64,000 nt of DNA from Saccharopolyspora indica (GCF_027853965.1 NZ_JAQGLB010000009.1:186001-250000), one strand, 5' to 3'; counted from the stretch's first letter, positions 55,223 to 64,000 are shown. The notes: generated by a model from the letters alone, not told the origin. Program-made: numbers and translations.

Positions 55223-56245
55223 GTGAACGCGGATGAACGCCGGTTCGAGGTCCTGCGGGCGATCGTCGCGGACTACGTCTCGACCAAGGAACCGGTCGGG
55301 TCGAAGGCCCTCGTCGACCGCCACAACCTCGGCGTGTCCAGCGCCACCGTCCGCAACGACATGGCGGCGCTGGAGGAGGACGGGTTCATCGTCCAGCCGC
55401 ACACCAGCGCTGGACGGGTGCCCACCGACAAGGGCTACCGGTTGTTCGTCGACCGGTTGCACGACATCAAGCCGCTGACCAGCGCCGAGCGCCGCGCCAT
55501 CCACACCTTCCTGGAAGGTGCGCTGGACCTCGACGACGTGATGCGGCGCAGCGTGCGGCTGCTGGCCCAGCTGACCCACCAGGTCGCCGTCGTCCAGTAC
55601 CCGACGCTGACCCGCTCCACCGTCCGGCACGTCGAGGTCGTCACCATCACCCCGGCCCGCCTGATGCTGGTGCTGATCACCAACACCGGGCGCGTCGACC
55701 AGCGGATGGTCGACCTGGGCGACGTCATCACCGACGACGACGTGGCGCGGCTGCGCAACGTGCTCAACTCCACGATGGCGGAGAAGCGGCTCGCCGACGC
55801 CTCCGCGGCGGTGGCCGAGCTGCCCGAGCAGGCCCCCGCGGAGCTGCGCGACGCGCTGGTGCGCGTGTGCAGCGTGCTCATCGACTCGCTGGTGGAGCAC
55901 CCGGAGGAGCGGATGGTGCTCGGCGGCACCCCGAACCTCACCGCCAACGTCGCCGACTTCCCCAACTCGCTGCGCCAGGTGATGGAAGCGCTGGAGGAGC
56001 AGGTGGTGGTGCTCAAGCTGCTCGCCGCCTCCCGCGACTCCGGCACCGTCCGGGTCAGCATCGGGATGGAGAACGAGGCCAAGGAGATGCAGACGACCTC
56101 GGTGATTTCGACCGGTTACGGTTCAGATGGCATGGTGCTGGGGGGCCTCGGTGTCGTCGGGCCGACCCGGATGGACTATCCGGGCACGATGGCGGCGGTG
56201 CGGGCGGTCGCCCGGTACGTGGGTGAGATCCTGGTCGGTCGGTGA
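55223..56245 (+). CDS. hrcA: Heat-inducible transcription repressor HrcA
   Basis: A 340-residue repressor of groE-type genes that binds CIRCE. The winged helix [23 protein letters not shown] then [22 protein letters not shown] and [14 protein letters not shown] are the family signature; the GAF-like middle and dimerisation end ([22 protein letters not shown]) follow. GTG 55223 has AGGAGGAGG upstream. I see no CIRCE (GCACTC-N9-GAGTGC) before it, so autoregulation through CIRCE is not evident. Confidence 0.97.
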   Translation: MNADERRFEVLRAIVADYVSTKEPVGSKALVDRHNLGVSSATVRNDMAALEEDGFIVQPHTSAGRVPTDKGYRLFVDRLHDIKPLTSAERRAIHTFLEGALDLDDVMRRSVRLLAQLTHQVAVVQYPTLTRSTVRHVEVVTITPARLMLVLITNTGRVDQRMVDLGDVITDDDVARLRNVLNSTMAEKRLADASAAVAELPEQAPAELRDALVRVCSVLIDSLVEHPEERMVLGGTPNLTANVADFPNSLRQVMEALEEQVVVLKLLAASRDSGTVRVSIGMENEAKEMQTTSVISTGYGSDGMVLGGLGVVGPTRMDYPGTMAAVRAVARYVGEILVGR

Positions 56246-56297
56246 TCCAGCCGGACCGGCGTGTACTCGTTGATCGAGCAGAGGAAGTACGGAGAAG

Positions 56298-57473
56298 GTG
56301 GCCAGGGACTACTACGCGACTCTCGGCGTGTCCAGGGACGCGACGCCCGAGCAGATCAAGCGGGCGTACCGCAAGCTCGCGAGGGAATTGCACCCGGACG
56401 TCAACCCCGACGAGGCCGCGCAGGAGCGGTTCAGCGAGGTGACCACCGCCTACGAGGTGCTGTCCGACCCGAAGAAGCGGCAGGTCGTCGACCTCGGCGG
56501 TGACCCGCTGGGCAACGGCGGCGGCGCCGGCGGCGGGATGGGCGGCGATCCGTTCGCCGGTTTCGGCGGCCTCGGCGACATCATGGACGCCTTCTTCGGC
56601 GGCGGTGCCGGTGGCGGCGGGCGCGGCCCGCGCAGCCGGGTCCAGCCGGGCTCGGACGCCCTGCTGCGCCTGGAGATGACGCTGGAGGAGTGCGCCAGCG
56701 GCGTCAACCGGGACATCACCGTCGACACGGCGGTGCTCTGCGACTCCTGCGACGGCGGTGGCTCGAAGGCGGGCAGCGCCCCGTCGACCTGCGACACCTG
56801 CGGTGGCCGCGGCGAGGTGCAGTCGGTGCAGCGGTCGTTCCTCGGCCAGGTCATGACCTCCCGCCCGTGCCCGGTCTGCCGCGGCTTCGGCGAGGTCATC
56901 ACCGACCCGTGCCAGCAGTGCAACGGCGACGGCCGGGTCCGCGCGCGCCGCACCATCACCGTCAAGATCCCGGCGGGCGTCGGCGACGGGATGCGGGTCC
57001 GGCTGGCGGGCGAGGGCGAGGTCGGGCCCGGTGGCGGCCCGGCGGGCGACCTGTTCGTCGAGGTCGAGGAGCTGCCGCACGAGCGGTTCACCCGCGACGG
57101 CGCCGACCTGCACTGCACGGTCGAGCTGCCGATGACCGCCGCCGCGCTGGGCACGGTGCTGACGCTGGAGACCCTCGACGGCGGGCAGGAGGAGCTCACC
57201 GTCGAACCCGGCACGCAGCCCGGCACCGAGCACGTGCTCAGCGGCCGCGGCCTGCCGAAGCTGCGCTCCAACGGCAAGGTCAGCGGGCACGGCGACCTGC
57301 ACGTGCACCTGGACGTCGTGGTGCCGACCCGGCTCGACGACGCGCAGGCGGACCTGCTGCGCCAGCTCGCCGCGCTGCGCGGCGAGGAGCAGCCGGAGCC
57401 GACCGTGACCGCGAACGGCAACGGCAGCAGGCACGGCCTGTTCTCCCGCTTCCGCTCCTTCGGCAACCGCTGA
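56298..57473 (+). CDS. dnaJ: Chaperone DnaJ (second actinobacterial copy type)
   Basis: A 391-residue type I J-protein, co-chaperone of DnaK. J-domain [35 protein letters not shown] (HPD at about 34-36), Gly-rich segment ([18 protein letters not shown]), four zinc repeats [24 protein letters not shown] and CQQCNGDG, then the substrate-binding C-terminus. Position behind hrcA matches DnaJ2 of mycobacteria. GTG 56298. The stop codon lies within the end of the structured repeat element at 57470. Confidence 0.97.
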   Translation: MARDYYATLGVSRDATPEQIKRAYRKLARELHPDVNPDEAAQERFSEVTTAYEVLSDPKKRQVVDLGGDPLGNGGGAGGGMGGDPFAGFGGLGDIMDAFFGGGAGGGGRGPRSRVQPGSDALLRLEMTLEECASGVNRDITVDTAVLCDSCDGGGSKAGSAPSTCDTCGGRGEVQSVQRSFLGQVMTSRPCPVCRGFGEVITDPCQQCNGDGRVRARRTITVKIPAGVGDGMRVRLAGEGEVGPGGGPAGDLFVEVEELPHERFTRDGADLHCTVELPMTAAALGTVLTLETLDGGQEELTVEPGTQPGTEHVLSGRGLPKLRSNGKVSGHGDLHVHLDVVVPTRLDDAQADLLRQLAALRGEEQPEPTVTANGNGSRHGLFSRFRSFGNR

Positions 57474-57693
57474 GAGACTGTCTGTCGAACTCGTCTTGCG
57501 TGGCGGTGCGGGTAGCGGAACCTCAGAGGCCGCCTGGCTGCGGGATCCCGTTTTTATGTATGTCCAATACACGGCAAACGGGCTGTCCTCGCCAGGCGAC
57601 CTCTGAGAACCCGCGGCGGTGCGGGTTGTGAGGGTGGGCTAAGCGGCTGCGCCGCTTCAAAGACAAAGACCAGGATCAAAGACAGGCTCTGAG
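57470..57693. mobile_element. MITE-like structured element after dnaJ
   Basis: A 224-bp non-coding segment with terminal inverted repeats CTGAGAGACTGTCTGT (57470-57485) and, on the other strand, CTCAGAGCCTGTCTTT (57693-57678), 13 of 16 matching. Inside, CTCAGAGGCCGCCTGGC (57522-57538) pairs with GCCAGGCGACCTCTGAG (57590-57606), enclosing CCCGTTT/AAACGGG (57547-57553/57576-57582) and TGTAT/ATACA; a separate AAGCGGC-TGC-GCCGCTT hairpin (57641-57657) and three CAAAGAC-type repeats follow. No transposase. Could be a non-autonomous element or a structured RNA. Confidence 0.6.
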
Positions 57694-57771
57694 AACACTG
57701 GTCGGACTCGAGACAGCGATCACCTGGCGGACTTCGGGATGTCGGGTGGTCCACGAACAAGGACTGACGAC

Positions 57772-58515
57772 GTGTCGGAATCCTCGCTGCCGGTGTTCAC
57801 CGTCGAGCAGCTGCCCGGCGTCGGCCCGGCCGTGCTGGACGGGCCGGAAGGCAAGCACGCGGCCACCGTGCGGCGGCTCCGGGCGGGGGAGCAGCTGCTG
57901 CTCTCCGACCGCAGCGGCGGCATGGCCCGCTGCGAGGTGGTGGCCGCGGCCAAGGACTCCCTGCAGCTCGCGGTCGCCGAGACCTGGCAGGAGCCGCAGC
58001 CCGCGCTCCGCGTGCGGCTCGCGCAGGCCCTGGTGAAGGGTGATCGCGGGGAGCTGGCGGTGGAGCTGGCCACCGAAGCCGGTGTCGACGCGGTCGTGCC
58101 GTGGCGCGCGTCCCGCTGCGTGGCGAAGTGGGACGACGGCCCGCGCGGCGCGAAGGCGCTGGCGCGGTGGCGCAGCACGGCGGAGCAGGCGGCGAAGCAG
58201 GCGCGGCGGGCGTGGACGCCGGAGGTGGCCGAGCCGGTGAGCACCAAGCAGCTCGCCGCGCTGGTCGGCAGCGCGGCCGCGACGCTGGTGCTGCACGAGT
58301 CGGCGACCGAACCGCTGGCGTCGGTCGAGCTGCCGGAATCCGGCGAGCTGGTGCTGGTGGTGGGCCCGGAGGGCGGTATCACCGGTGCGGAGCTCGCGGC
58401 GCTGACCGAGGCCGGTGCGCACGTGGTGCGCCTGGGCCCGACGGTCCTCCGCGCGTCCACCGCCGCCGCCGTCGCTCTCGGCGCGCTCGGCGTTCGCACC
58501 GACCGCTGGGCGTGA
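57772..58515 (+). CDS. rsmE: 16S rRNA (uracil-1498-N3) methyltransferase RsmE
   Basis: A 247-residue SPOUT methyltransferase. N-terminal PUA-like part with GPEGKHAATVRRLRAGEQLLL; C-terminal knot region VLVVGPEGGITGAELAALTEAGAHVVRLGPTVLRASTAA holds the SAM-binding GPEGG and the LRASTA signature. GTG 57772 is chosen because AAGGA precedes it and the protein then begins SESSLPVFTVEQLPG; ATG 57739 is in frame but less likely. Confidence 0.94.
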   Translation: MSESSLPVFTVEQLPGVGPAVLDGPEGKHAATVRRLRAGEQLLLSDRSGGMARCEVVAAAKDSLQLAVAETWQEPQPALRVRLAQALVKGDRGELAVELATEAGVDAVVPWRASRCVAKWDDGPRGAKALARWRSTAEQAAKQARRAWTPEVAEPVSTKQLAALVGSAAATLVLHESATEPLASVELPESGELVLVVGPEGGITGAELAALTEAGAHVVRLGPTVLRASTAAAVALGALGVRTDRWA

Positions 58516-58835
58516 AAAAGGGCTAGCGGATCGCCTGGATTGCCCGATTCGTGTTCGATGGGTGACGATCCACGAAGAAGATCAAGAACTTTTCTCGTTC
58601 TCGTAGCGCGAACGGTTGACGGGACGCTACGCTCGGTGGTGAAAGTCGGTTATAGCGGCTCTGCCGCGACCGGTGCCGCACGGGGCATCGGACCCCAGCA
58701 CTCGTCGGACACCTCCCCCCTCGGTCCGGCGAGAGCTGCGCCGCAAACGGGAATACCCCCAGACCCGGTTGCGGCGCAGCGTGCCGGGTACGACCGCCAC
58801 CCGGGACGGGGTGCTCACCCCTTAGTCTTCCCGGC
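58516..58835. other. Non-coding gap between rsmE and HIT gene, with hairpins
   Basis: I see no convincing gene in this 320-bp stretch. It holds GTAGCG (58603-58608) with CGCTAC (58625-58630), and a strong inverted repeat GCTGCGCCGCAA (58735-58746) with TTGCGGCGCAGC (58769-58780), whose 22-base loop can extend the stem with CGGG/CCCG. A weak terminator or leader RNA of the HIT gene are both possible. Confidence 0.5.
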
Positions 58836-59201
58836 ATGAGCGACATGGATTCCCTGTTCCTGCGGATCATCGAGCGCGAGATTCCCGCCGAGATCGTGCG
58901 GGAGGACGAGCGGGTCATCGCCATCCGCGACATCAACCCGCAGGCCCCCACGCACGTGCTCGTGGTGCCGAAGAAGCGCTACCGCAACGCCGCCGAACTG
59001 GCAGCCGCCGACCCGGAGCTGCTCGCCGAGCTGATCACCGCGGCCCGCGAGATCGCCGCGCAGGAGGGCATCGAGGAGTCCGGCTACCGCCTGCTGTTCA
59101 ACACCAACGCCGACGCGGGCCAGACGATCTTCCACGTGCACCTGCACCTGCTGGGCGGAGAGCCGCTCGGCGGCCTCACCGGCGGCCCGCTCAAGGGCTG
59201 A
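58836..59201 (+). CDS. HIT family nucleotide-binding protein (Hint type)
   Basis: A 121-residue histidine-triad protein. Blocks: LFLRIIEREIPAEIVREDERVIAIRDINPQAPTHVLVVPKK and the triad HVHLHLLGG (about residues 98-106). Hint enzymes cleave AMP from phosphoramidates such as AMP-lysine. Full family length. Start ATG 58836. Placed between rsmE and phoH as in other actinobacteria. Confidence 0.93.
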   Translation: MSDMDSLFLRIIEREIPAEIVREDERVIAIRDINPQAPTHVLVVPKKRYRNAAELAAADPELLAELITAAREIAAQEGIEESGYRLLFNTNADAGQTIFHVHLHLLGGEPLGGLTGGPLKG

Positions 59202-59216
59202 ATCCCGCTCGCGCCG

Positions 59217-59242
59217 ACACCCCCGGGTCCGCCCCGGGGTGT
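59217..59242 (+). terminator. Hairpin after the HIT gene
   Basis: ACACCCC (59217-59223) pairs with GGGGTGT (59236-59242), with further G/C pairing possible in the loop, 16 bases past the stop. The rest of the 169-bp gap to phoH shows no gene. Confidence 0.55.
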
Positions 59243-59370
59243 TGCGTGATCCACGTCGTCCGCGTGCCGGTGATAGCGGCAATCCGATTGCCGGGTGGAC
59301 TACCATCGGTGCCAGGCAGAACTGACCGAACGACCGGCGCGCAACGCGCAGAAAGCAGGCCCGAACACAC

Positions 59371-60453
59371 GTGGCCGGTATTGCAGCGGGTGGCGCTGCC
59401 GCCCAGTCCGGAGAAACCCCCCAGACGGCAACAGCCCAGACCGCACGGGCGCAGTCCAAGGTGACCGTTCCGGACGACGTCGTGCTGACGTTGGTCGGAT
59501 CCCGAGACGAGAACCTGCGGGTCGTCGAAGACCTGCTCACCGCCGATGTCCACGTTCGGGGCAACGAGGTGACGCTGTCCGGCGAACCCGCCGAGGTCGC
59601 CTTCGCGGAGCGGTTGTTCGCCGAGCTCATCGCGTTGATCGGCAAGGGCAGCCCGCTGACGCCGGACATCGTCCGCCGCAGCGTCGGGATGCTCACCGCG
59701 GACCACGAGGAATCGCCCGCCGACGTCCTGAGCCTGGACATCGTGTCGCGGCGGGGCCGGACCATCCGCCCCAAGACGCTGAACCAGAAGCGCTACGTCG
59801 ACGCCATCGACCACCACACCGTGGTGTTCGGCATCGGCCCGGCGGGCACCGGCAAGACCTACCTGGCGATGGCCAAGGCCGTGCAGGCGCTGCAGGCCAA
59901 GCAGGTCAACCGGATCATCCTCACCCGCCCCGCGGTCGAAGCCGGTGAGCGGCTCGGCTTCCTGCCGGGCACGCTCTACGAGAAGATCGACCCGTACCTG
60001 CGGCCGCTGTACGACGCGCTGCACGACATGGTCGACCCGGAGTCGGTGCCGCGGCTGACCCAGGCGGGCACCATCGAGATCGCGCCGCTGGCCTACATGC
60101 GCGGTCGCACCCTCAACGACGCGTTCATCATCCTCGACGAGGCGCAGAACACCACGCCCGAGCAGATGAAGATGTTCCTGACCCGGCTGGGCTTCGGCTC
60201 CAAGATCGTGGTCACCGGCGACGTCACGCAGATCGACCTGCCCGGTGCTCAGCGCAGCGGGCTGAAGGTGGTGCAGGACATCCTGGGCGGTGTCGACGAC
60301 GTGCACTTCGCGCAGCTGGACAGCCACGACGTGGTGCGGCACCGGCTGGTCACCGACATCGTGAACGCGTACGACCGCTGGCACGCACTGGAAGAAGCCG
60401 AACCGCACGACCGCTCCGGTCGGCGCAACGGGCAGCGACGAGGACGAGCATGA
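59371..60453 (+). CDS. phoH: PhoH-family ATPase
   Basis: A 360-residue ATPase, RecA-like. After an Ala/Gln-rich N-terminus comes a KH-like region, then Walker [19 protein letters not shown] (about residues 153-160) and Walker [20 protein letters not shown], with [12 protein letters not shown] as motif III. PhoH next to ybeY is a very old gene pair tied to ribosome or RNA quality control. GTG 59371 is likely but has no strong ribosome site; the stop overlaps ybeY (ATGA). Confidence 0.94.
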   Translation: MAGIAAGGAAAQSGETPQTATAQTARAQSKVTVPDDVVLTLVGSRDENLRVVEDLLTADVHVRGNEVTLSGEPAEVAFAERLFAELIALIGKGSPLTPDIVRRSVGMLTADHEESPADVLSLDIVSRRGRTIRPKTLNQKRYVDAIDHHTVVFGIGPAGTGKTYLAMAKAVQALQAKQVNRIILTRPAVEAGERLGFLPGTLYEKIDPYLRPLYDALHDMVDPESVPRLTQAGTIEIAPLAYMRGRTLNDAFIILDEAQNTTPEQMKMFLTRLGFGSKIVVTGDVTQIDLPGAQRSGLKVVQDILGGVDDVHFAQLDSHDVVRHRLVTDIVNAYDRWHALEEAEPHDRSGRRNGQRRGRA

Positions 60454-61016
60454 GCATCGAGATCGCCAACGAATCCGGCGTCGCAGTGCCCGAGGCGACC
60501 ATCGTCTCGGTCGCCCGGTTCGCCCTGGACAAGATGAGCGTCAGCCAGCTCGCCGAGCTGTCCATCGTGCTCGTCGAGCTCGACGTGATGGCCGACCTGC
60601 ACGAGCGGTGGATGGACCTGCCCGGCCCCACCGACGTGATGTCCTTCCCGATGGACGAGTACGACTCGGCCCGCAGGCCGGACTCGGCCGGTGCCGGCCC
60701 GGCGCTGCTGGGCGACATCGTGCTTTGCCCGGCGTTCGCCCGCGACCAGGCCCGCAAGGCCGGGCACAGCCTGCTCGACGAGCTGCACCTGCTCACCGTC
60801 CACGGCGTCCTGCACCTCCTCGGCTACGACCACGCCGAGCCGGAGGAGGAGCGGGAGATGTTCGGCCTGCAGAACCGCATCCTGGCCGAGTTCCGCGAGG
60901 CCCGCGCCGAGGCGGAGCGCGCGGAGGCGCAGCGCAACGCCGACGACAAGGTGCTCGGCGCGGTCGGCCTGGACGAGTCGGAGCCGCCGCAGGGCGGCCC
61001 GGCGCCGACCAGCTGA
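60450..61016 (+). CDS. ybeY: rRNA maturation endoribonuclease YbeY
   Basis: A 188-residue metallo-RNase. The zinc motif [11 protein letters not shown] (His-x4-His-x5-His pattern at about residues 115-125) is complete, and [11 protein letters not shown] is the conserved substrate-side loop. It matures the 3' end of 16S rRNA and takes part in ribosome quality control. The last about 45 residues (Glu/Ala-rich, then [10 protein letters not shown]) are an extension past the usual end. ATG 60450 overlaps phoH. Confidence 0.95.
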   Translation: MSIEIANESGVAVPEATIVSVARFALDKMSVSQLAELSIVLVELDVMADLHERWMDLPGPTDVMSFPMDEYDSARRPDSAGAGPALLGDIVLCPAFARDQARKAGHSLLDELHLLTVHGVLHLLGYDHAEPEEEREMFGLQNRILAEFREARAEAERAEAQRNADDKVLGAVGLDESEPPQGGPAPTS

Positions 61017-61027
61017 AGGAGCCGGCG

Positions 61028-62356
61028 TTGGGATTGACCGATTCCACCGCGTTCCTGGTCACGGCAGTGCTGCTGGTGCTCGCGGCCGGGGTGTTCGCCG
61101 CGTCGGAGGCCGCCGTCACGGTGGCCTCCCGAGCGCGCGTCGACGAGCTGGTGCGCGAGGGCCGGGGCGGGGCCAAGCAGTTCGCGCTGCTGCTCGCCGA
61201 CCGGCCCCGCCACGTCAACCTGCTCCTGCTGCTGCGGCTGGCCTGCGAGCTCGGTGCCACGGTGCTGGTCACGGTCGTCGCGCTGCGGTTGGCGGACTCC
61301 GAGGCCTGGGCGGTGGTGATCGCCGGGCTGATCATGCTGGTGGCCTCGTACGTGCTGGTCGGCGTCGGGCCGCGCACGCTCGGCAGGCAGCACCCCTACG
61401 GCATCGGGCTGAAGGTGGCCGCGCCGGTGCGGGTGCTGGCCCGGCTGCTCAACCCGCTGACCAGGCTGCTGATCCTGATCGGCAACATGATCACCCCGGG
61501 CAAGGGGTTCCGCGAGGGCCCGTTCTCCACCGAGGTGGAGCTGCGCGAGCTGGTCGACCTGGCCGGGGAGCGCGGCGTGGTGGCGGCGGGCGAGCGGGAG
61601 ATGATCCACTCGGTCTTCGAGCTCGGCGACACGCTGGCCCGCGAGGTCATGGTGCCGCGCACCGAGATCATCTGGATCGAGCAGACCAAGTCCGCCCGGC
61701 AGGCGCTGGCGCTGTGCCTGCGCTCCGGGTTCTCCCGGGTGCCGGTGATCGGCGAGAGCGTCGACGACATCGTCGGCGTGGTCACCGTCAAGGACCTGAC
61801 CCGCACGGTGCTGACCGCTCGCGACGAGGCCGGCCCGCCGGTGTCGGAGCTGATGCGCCCGGCGAGCTTCGTGCCGGACACCAAGCGGGTGGACGAGCTG
61901 CTCCGCGAGATGCAGCTCTCCCGCAGCCACCTGGCCATCGCCGTCGACGAGTACGGCGGCACCGCCGGGCTGCTGACCATCGAGGACATCATCGAGGAGA
62001 TCGTCGGCGAGATCACCGACGAGTCCGACCTGGAGGAGCACCGCCCGGTCGAGAAGCTCGACGACGGCACGGTCCGGGTCAGCTCGCGGCTGCCGGTGGA
62101 GGACCTCGGCGAGCTGTTCGGCGTCGAGCTGGACGACTCCGACGTGGAGACGGTCGGCGGCCTGCTGGCGCAGCGCCTCGGCCGGGTCCCGCTGCCGGGC
62201 GCCGAGACGGAGATCGCCGGGCTGAAGCTGCGCGCCGAGGGCGGCAAGGACCACCGCGGCCGGATCCGCATCAACGCGCTGCTGGTCCGCCCCGCCAACA
62301 CCGACCAAGCACCGCTGCGCGGTGCTGACCAGGAGGGAAGCAACACCCGTGGCTGA
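61028..62356 (+). CDS. CorC/HlyC-family transporter-associated protein (CNNM-like)
   Basis: A 442-residue membrane protein. N-terminal DUF21/CNNM part with about three to four membrane helices (FLVTAVLLVLAAGVFAASEAAVTVASRARVDELV), two CBS domains (EVMVPRTEIIWIEQTKSARQALAL; PASFVPDTKRVDELLREMQ with VDEYGGTAGLLTIEDIIEEIVGEI) and a C-terminal CorC_HlyC domain. Such proteins affect magnesium or cobalt efflux. TTG 61028 is supported by AAGGAG six bases upstream, overlapping the ybeY stop; no ATG or GTG fits as well. Confidence 0.93.
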   Translation: MGLTDSTAFLVTAVLLVLAAGVFAASEAAVTVASRARVDELVREGRGGAKQFALLLADRPRHVNLLLLLRLACELGATVLVTVVALRLADSEAWAVVIAGLIMLVASYVLVGVGPRTLGRQHPYGIGLKVAAPVRVLARLLNPLTRLLILIGNMITPGKGFREGPFSTEVELRELVDLAGERGVVAAGEREMIHSVFELGDTLAREVMVPRTEIIWIEQTKSARQALALCLRSGFSRVPVIGESVDDIVGVVTVKDLTRTVLTARDEAGPPVSELMRPASFVPDTKRVDELLREMQLSRSHLAIAVDEYGGTAGLLTIEDIIEEIVGEITDESDLEEHRPVEKLDDGTVRVSSRLPVEDLGELFGVELDDSDVETVGGLLAQRLGRVPLPGAETEIAGLKLRAEGGKDHRGRIRINALLVRPANTDQAPLRGADQEGSNTRG

Positions 62357-62711
62357 GCAGGTGGAAGCGGCAGCGCCGCAGCAGGTCGACCCGGAGGACG
62401 CCAAGATCGTCACGCTGGCGAGGTCCTCGCGCGCCCGCAACGGCGCGGCCGAGGGCGCGGCGGTCCGCGACACCGACGGCCGGACCTACGCGGCCACCAC
62501 GGTCGCCCTCCCGTCCCTGCGCCTCACGGCGCTGCAAGCAGCGGTGGCCGCAGCGGTCTCCAGCGGCGCCGAAGGCCTGGAAGCGGCAGCGGTCGTCACC
62601 GACGCCGACTCCGTCGACGAGGCCTCCGCAGCAGCGGTCCACGACCTCACGGCCACGGCCCCCATCCTCCGCGCCGACGCCCGAGGCGACATCCGCGGCG
62701 TCCTCACCTGA
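62349..62711 (+). CDS. Degenerate cytidine deaminase-like protein
   Basis: A 120-residue protein in the slot between corC and era that holds cytidine deaminase or its relic in actinobacteria. KIVTLARSSRARNGAAEGAAVRDTDGRTYAATTV lines up with the LLxLAxxA...GAAVRxxDGRxYxGxNV start of the deaminase fold, but the catalytic C/H-A-E and P-C-x-x-C zinc motifs are missing (TALQAAVAAAVSS occupies the first). GTG 62349 follows GGAGGG and overlaps corC by eight bases. Probably a non-catalytic remnant with a retained role. Confidence 0.75.
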   Translation: MAEQVEAAAPQQVDPEDAKIVTLARSSRARNGAAEGAAVRDTDGRTYAATTVALPSLRLTALQAAVAAAVSSGAEGLEAAAVVTDADSVDEASAAAVHDLTATAPILRADARGDIRGVLT

Positions 62712-62727
62712 CCACGCGAATTTTCGA

Positions 62728-62776
62728 GGTGAAGGGCACCTTTCGCCAACTAACTTGGCGAAAGGTGCCCTTCACC
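62728..62776 (+). terminator. 22-bp perfect hairpin before era
   Basis: GGTGAAGGGCACCTTTCGCC plus AA (62728-62749) pairs perfectly with 62755-62776 around CTAAC. Too long for an ordinary terminator; it separates the cdd-like gene from era and is flanked by ATTTTCGA. Likely terminator or a member of a dispersed palindrome family. Confidence 0.7.
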
Positions 62777-62842
62777 GTTCGCCCGGTGGTGTGAACGGTG
62801 CCCGGTGCGCCGGGGTGCGGGCGGAGCCGTCACAATGGGTCG

Positions 62843-63748
62843 GTGACCAGCTCTGATGTGCACCGCTCCGGATTCGCCTGCTTCGTCGGCCGCCCCAACG
62901 CCGGGAAGTCGACGCTGACGAACCGCCTGGTCGGCTCCAAGGTGGCGATCACCTCCAGCAAGCCGCAGACCACCAGGCACGCGATCCGCGGCATCGTGCA
63001 CCGCCCGGACGCGCAGCTGATCATCGTCGACACCCCCGGCCTGCACCGGCCGCGCACCCTGCTCGGCAAGCGGCTCAACGACCTGGTCTACGAGACCTGG
63101 TCCGAGGTCGACGTGATCGGGTTCTGCGTGCCCGCCGACCAGAAGGTCGGCCCGGGCGACCGGTTCATCGCCGAGCAGCTGAAGAAGGTCTCCCGCCGCA
63201 CCCCGGTGCTGGGCGTGGTCACCAAGACCGACCTGGTGCCCAAGGAGCAGGTGGCCCAGCAGCTGCTCGACCTGCAGCAGGTGATGGACTTCGCGGACCT
63301 GGTGCCGGTGTCGGCGAAGGACTCCTACCAGGTCGACGTGCTCTCCGACCTGCTCGTGCAGCAGCTCCCGGAGGGCCCGCAGCTGTACCCGGACGGCGAG
63401 CTGACCGACGAGCCGGAGACCACCCTCATCGCCGAGCTGATCCGCGAGGCCGCGCTGGAGGGCGTGCGCGACGAGCTGCCGCACTCGCTGGCGGTGACCA
63501 TCGAGGAGATGATCCCGCGCGAGGACCGCGACGACCTGATCGACGTGCACGCGATCGTCTACGTCGAGCGCTCCAGCCAGAAGTCGATCGTCATCGGCAA
63601 GGGCGGCGAGCGGCTGCGCGCGGTCGGCACCCAGGCGCGCAAGCACATCCAGGCGCTGCTCGGCAGCAAGATCTACCTCGACCTGCACGTCAAGGTCGCC
63701 AAGGACTGGCAGCGCGATCCGCGGCAGCTGCGCAAACTGGGGTTCTGA
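62843..63748 (+). CDS. era: GTPase Era
   Basis: A 301-residue ribosome-assembly GTPase. G1 VGRPNAGKSTLTNRLVG, G2 region SSKPQTTRHAIRG, G3 VDTPGLHRP, G4 TKTDLVP, and the C-terminal KH domain IVIGKGGERLRAVGTQARKHIQ that binds the 3' end of 16S rRNA. GTG 62843 gives TSSDVHRSGFACFVGRPN; upstream in-frame codons are inside the gap and rejected. Confidence 0.98.
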   Translation: MTSSDVHRSGFACFVGRPNAGKSTLTNRLVGSKVAITSSKPQTTRHAIRGIVHRPDAQLIIVDTPGLHRPRTLLGKRLNDLVYETWSEVDVIGFCVPADQKVGPGDRFIAEQLKKVSRRTPVLGVVTKTDLVPKEQVAQQLLDLQQVMDFADLVPVSAKDSYQVDVLSDLLVQQLPEGPQLYPDGELTDEPETTLIAELIREAALEGVRDELPHSLAVTIEEMIPREDRDDLIDVHAIVYVERSSQKSIVIGKGGERLRAVGTQARKHIQALLGSKIYLDLHVKVAKDWQRDPRQLRKLGF

Positions 63749-63869
63749 TCACACATCGGCGACGGATTCGCGGGAACTGACTTGCGATCGCCCGCGTCTC
63801 AGGTACGTTGCTGCCGGTCTTTGCGCTCAGCCGCAAGGCGGCTCTCGTGGAACTCTTTAAGGAATTGAC

Positions 63870-64000
63870 GTGACGAATCCCTATGGCGGCCCGCCCTCGG
63901 GTCCCAACCCGCAGCAGCCGTACGGCCAGCAGCCCGGCGGATACGGCCCGCCCTCGGGACCGATCCCCCAGCAGCCCTACGGTCAGCCCGCGCCCTACGG
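63870..64000 (+). CDS. Pro/Gly/Gln/Tyr-rich protein, N-terminus only
   Basis: GTG 63870 with AAGGAA upstream opens a frame that runs off the window (43 codons seen). It is low-complexity: TNPYGGPPSGPNPQQPYGQ, then QPGGY and a near-copy GPPSGPIPQQPYGQ. Such Pro/Gly/Tyr-rich cytoplasmic leaders precede membrane domains (DUF4190-, RDD- or Yip1-type) in many actinobacterial proteins. The rest cannot be judged here. Gap 63749-63869 holds the likely promoter. Confidence 0.7.
   Translation, partial: MTNPYGGPPSGPNPQQPYGQQPGGYGPPSGPIPQQPYGQPAPY

Noticed and set aside
58540..58839. 99-codon open frame in the rsmE-HIT gap
   Set aside because: Overlaps the HIT start, lacks a ribosome site and has no coding-like third-position pattern.

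Overview
The window looks like the chromosome of a high-GC actinomycete, most likely Pseudonocardiaceae and plausibly Saccharopolyspora. GTG and TTG starts are frequent, third codon positions are nearly all G or C, and the 3' part follows the conserved actinobacterial order hrcA-dnaJ-rsmE-HIT-phoH-ybeY-corC-(cdd-like)-era. I see no prophage, insertion sequence, tRNA, rRNA or CRISPR. Most of the window is vertical chromosomal backbone with some accessory islands. No database search was run, so all family names come from recognised motifs.

1-13.6 kb: a truncated threonine-synthase-fold gene behind a clear SAM riboswitch, holA, rpsT, a TauE permease, an EamA permease behind a guanidine-I type (ykkC) riboswitch, a lipoprotein carboxylesterase with a divergent TetR gene, a second TetR divergon with a 26-bp operator, an adenine deaminase, lepA, and a tiny secreted peptide gene. 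13.6-22.9 kb: zapE, another TetR divergon, an orphan hypothetical, the ramB/aceA (glyoxylate shunt) divergon, and singletons (Uma2, GNAT, MOSC, O-methyltransferase).

23-29.1 kb: a GntR regulator divergent from a five-gene operon (TIM-barrel isomerase, SDR, GntP permease, DhaK-DhaL kinase, RpiB-like isomerase). Its parts fit a four-carbon sugar or sugar-alcohol route to erythrose 4-phosphate. 29.1-38.7 kb: a VOC/ArsR divergon, a NUDIX hydrolase, a complete lower valine (isobutyrate) catabolic set (mmsA, acyl-CoA dehydrogenase, 3-hydroxyisobutyryl-CoA hydrolase, mmsB), a P450, and an RNase Sa-like secreted RNase with a barstar inhibitor.

39.6-47.2 kb: the most unusual locus. Two adjacent coupled genes encode five ADP-ribosylglycohydrolase-like domains, the larger one fused to an N-terminal SseB-like domain. 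Only one domain keeps all metal-site residues, a second is nearly intact, and three are degenerate. 47.4-53.4 kb: a tightly overlapping sulfate assimilation operon (leader peptide, sulfite reductase, zinc-ribbon peptide, cysH, short coupling ORF, cysD, cysN, sirohydrochlorin chelatase). 53.5-64 kb: hemW and the hrcA-to-era housekeeping run, interrupted after dnaJ by a structured 224-bp element with terminal inverted repeats. Two 44-bp hairpins far apart (35.5 and 49.6 kb) share loop and ends but differ by compensatory changes in the stem.
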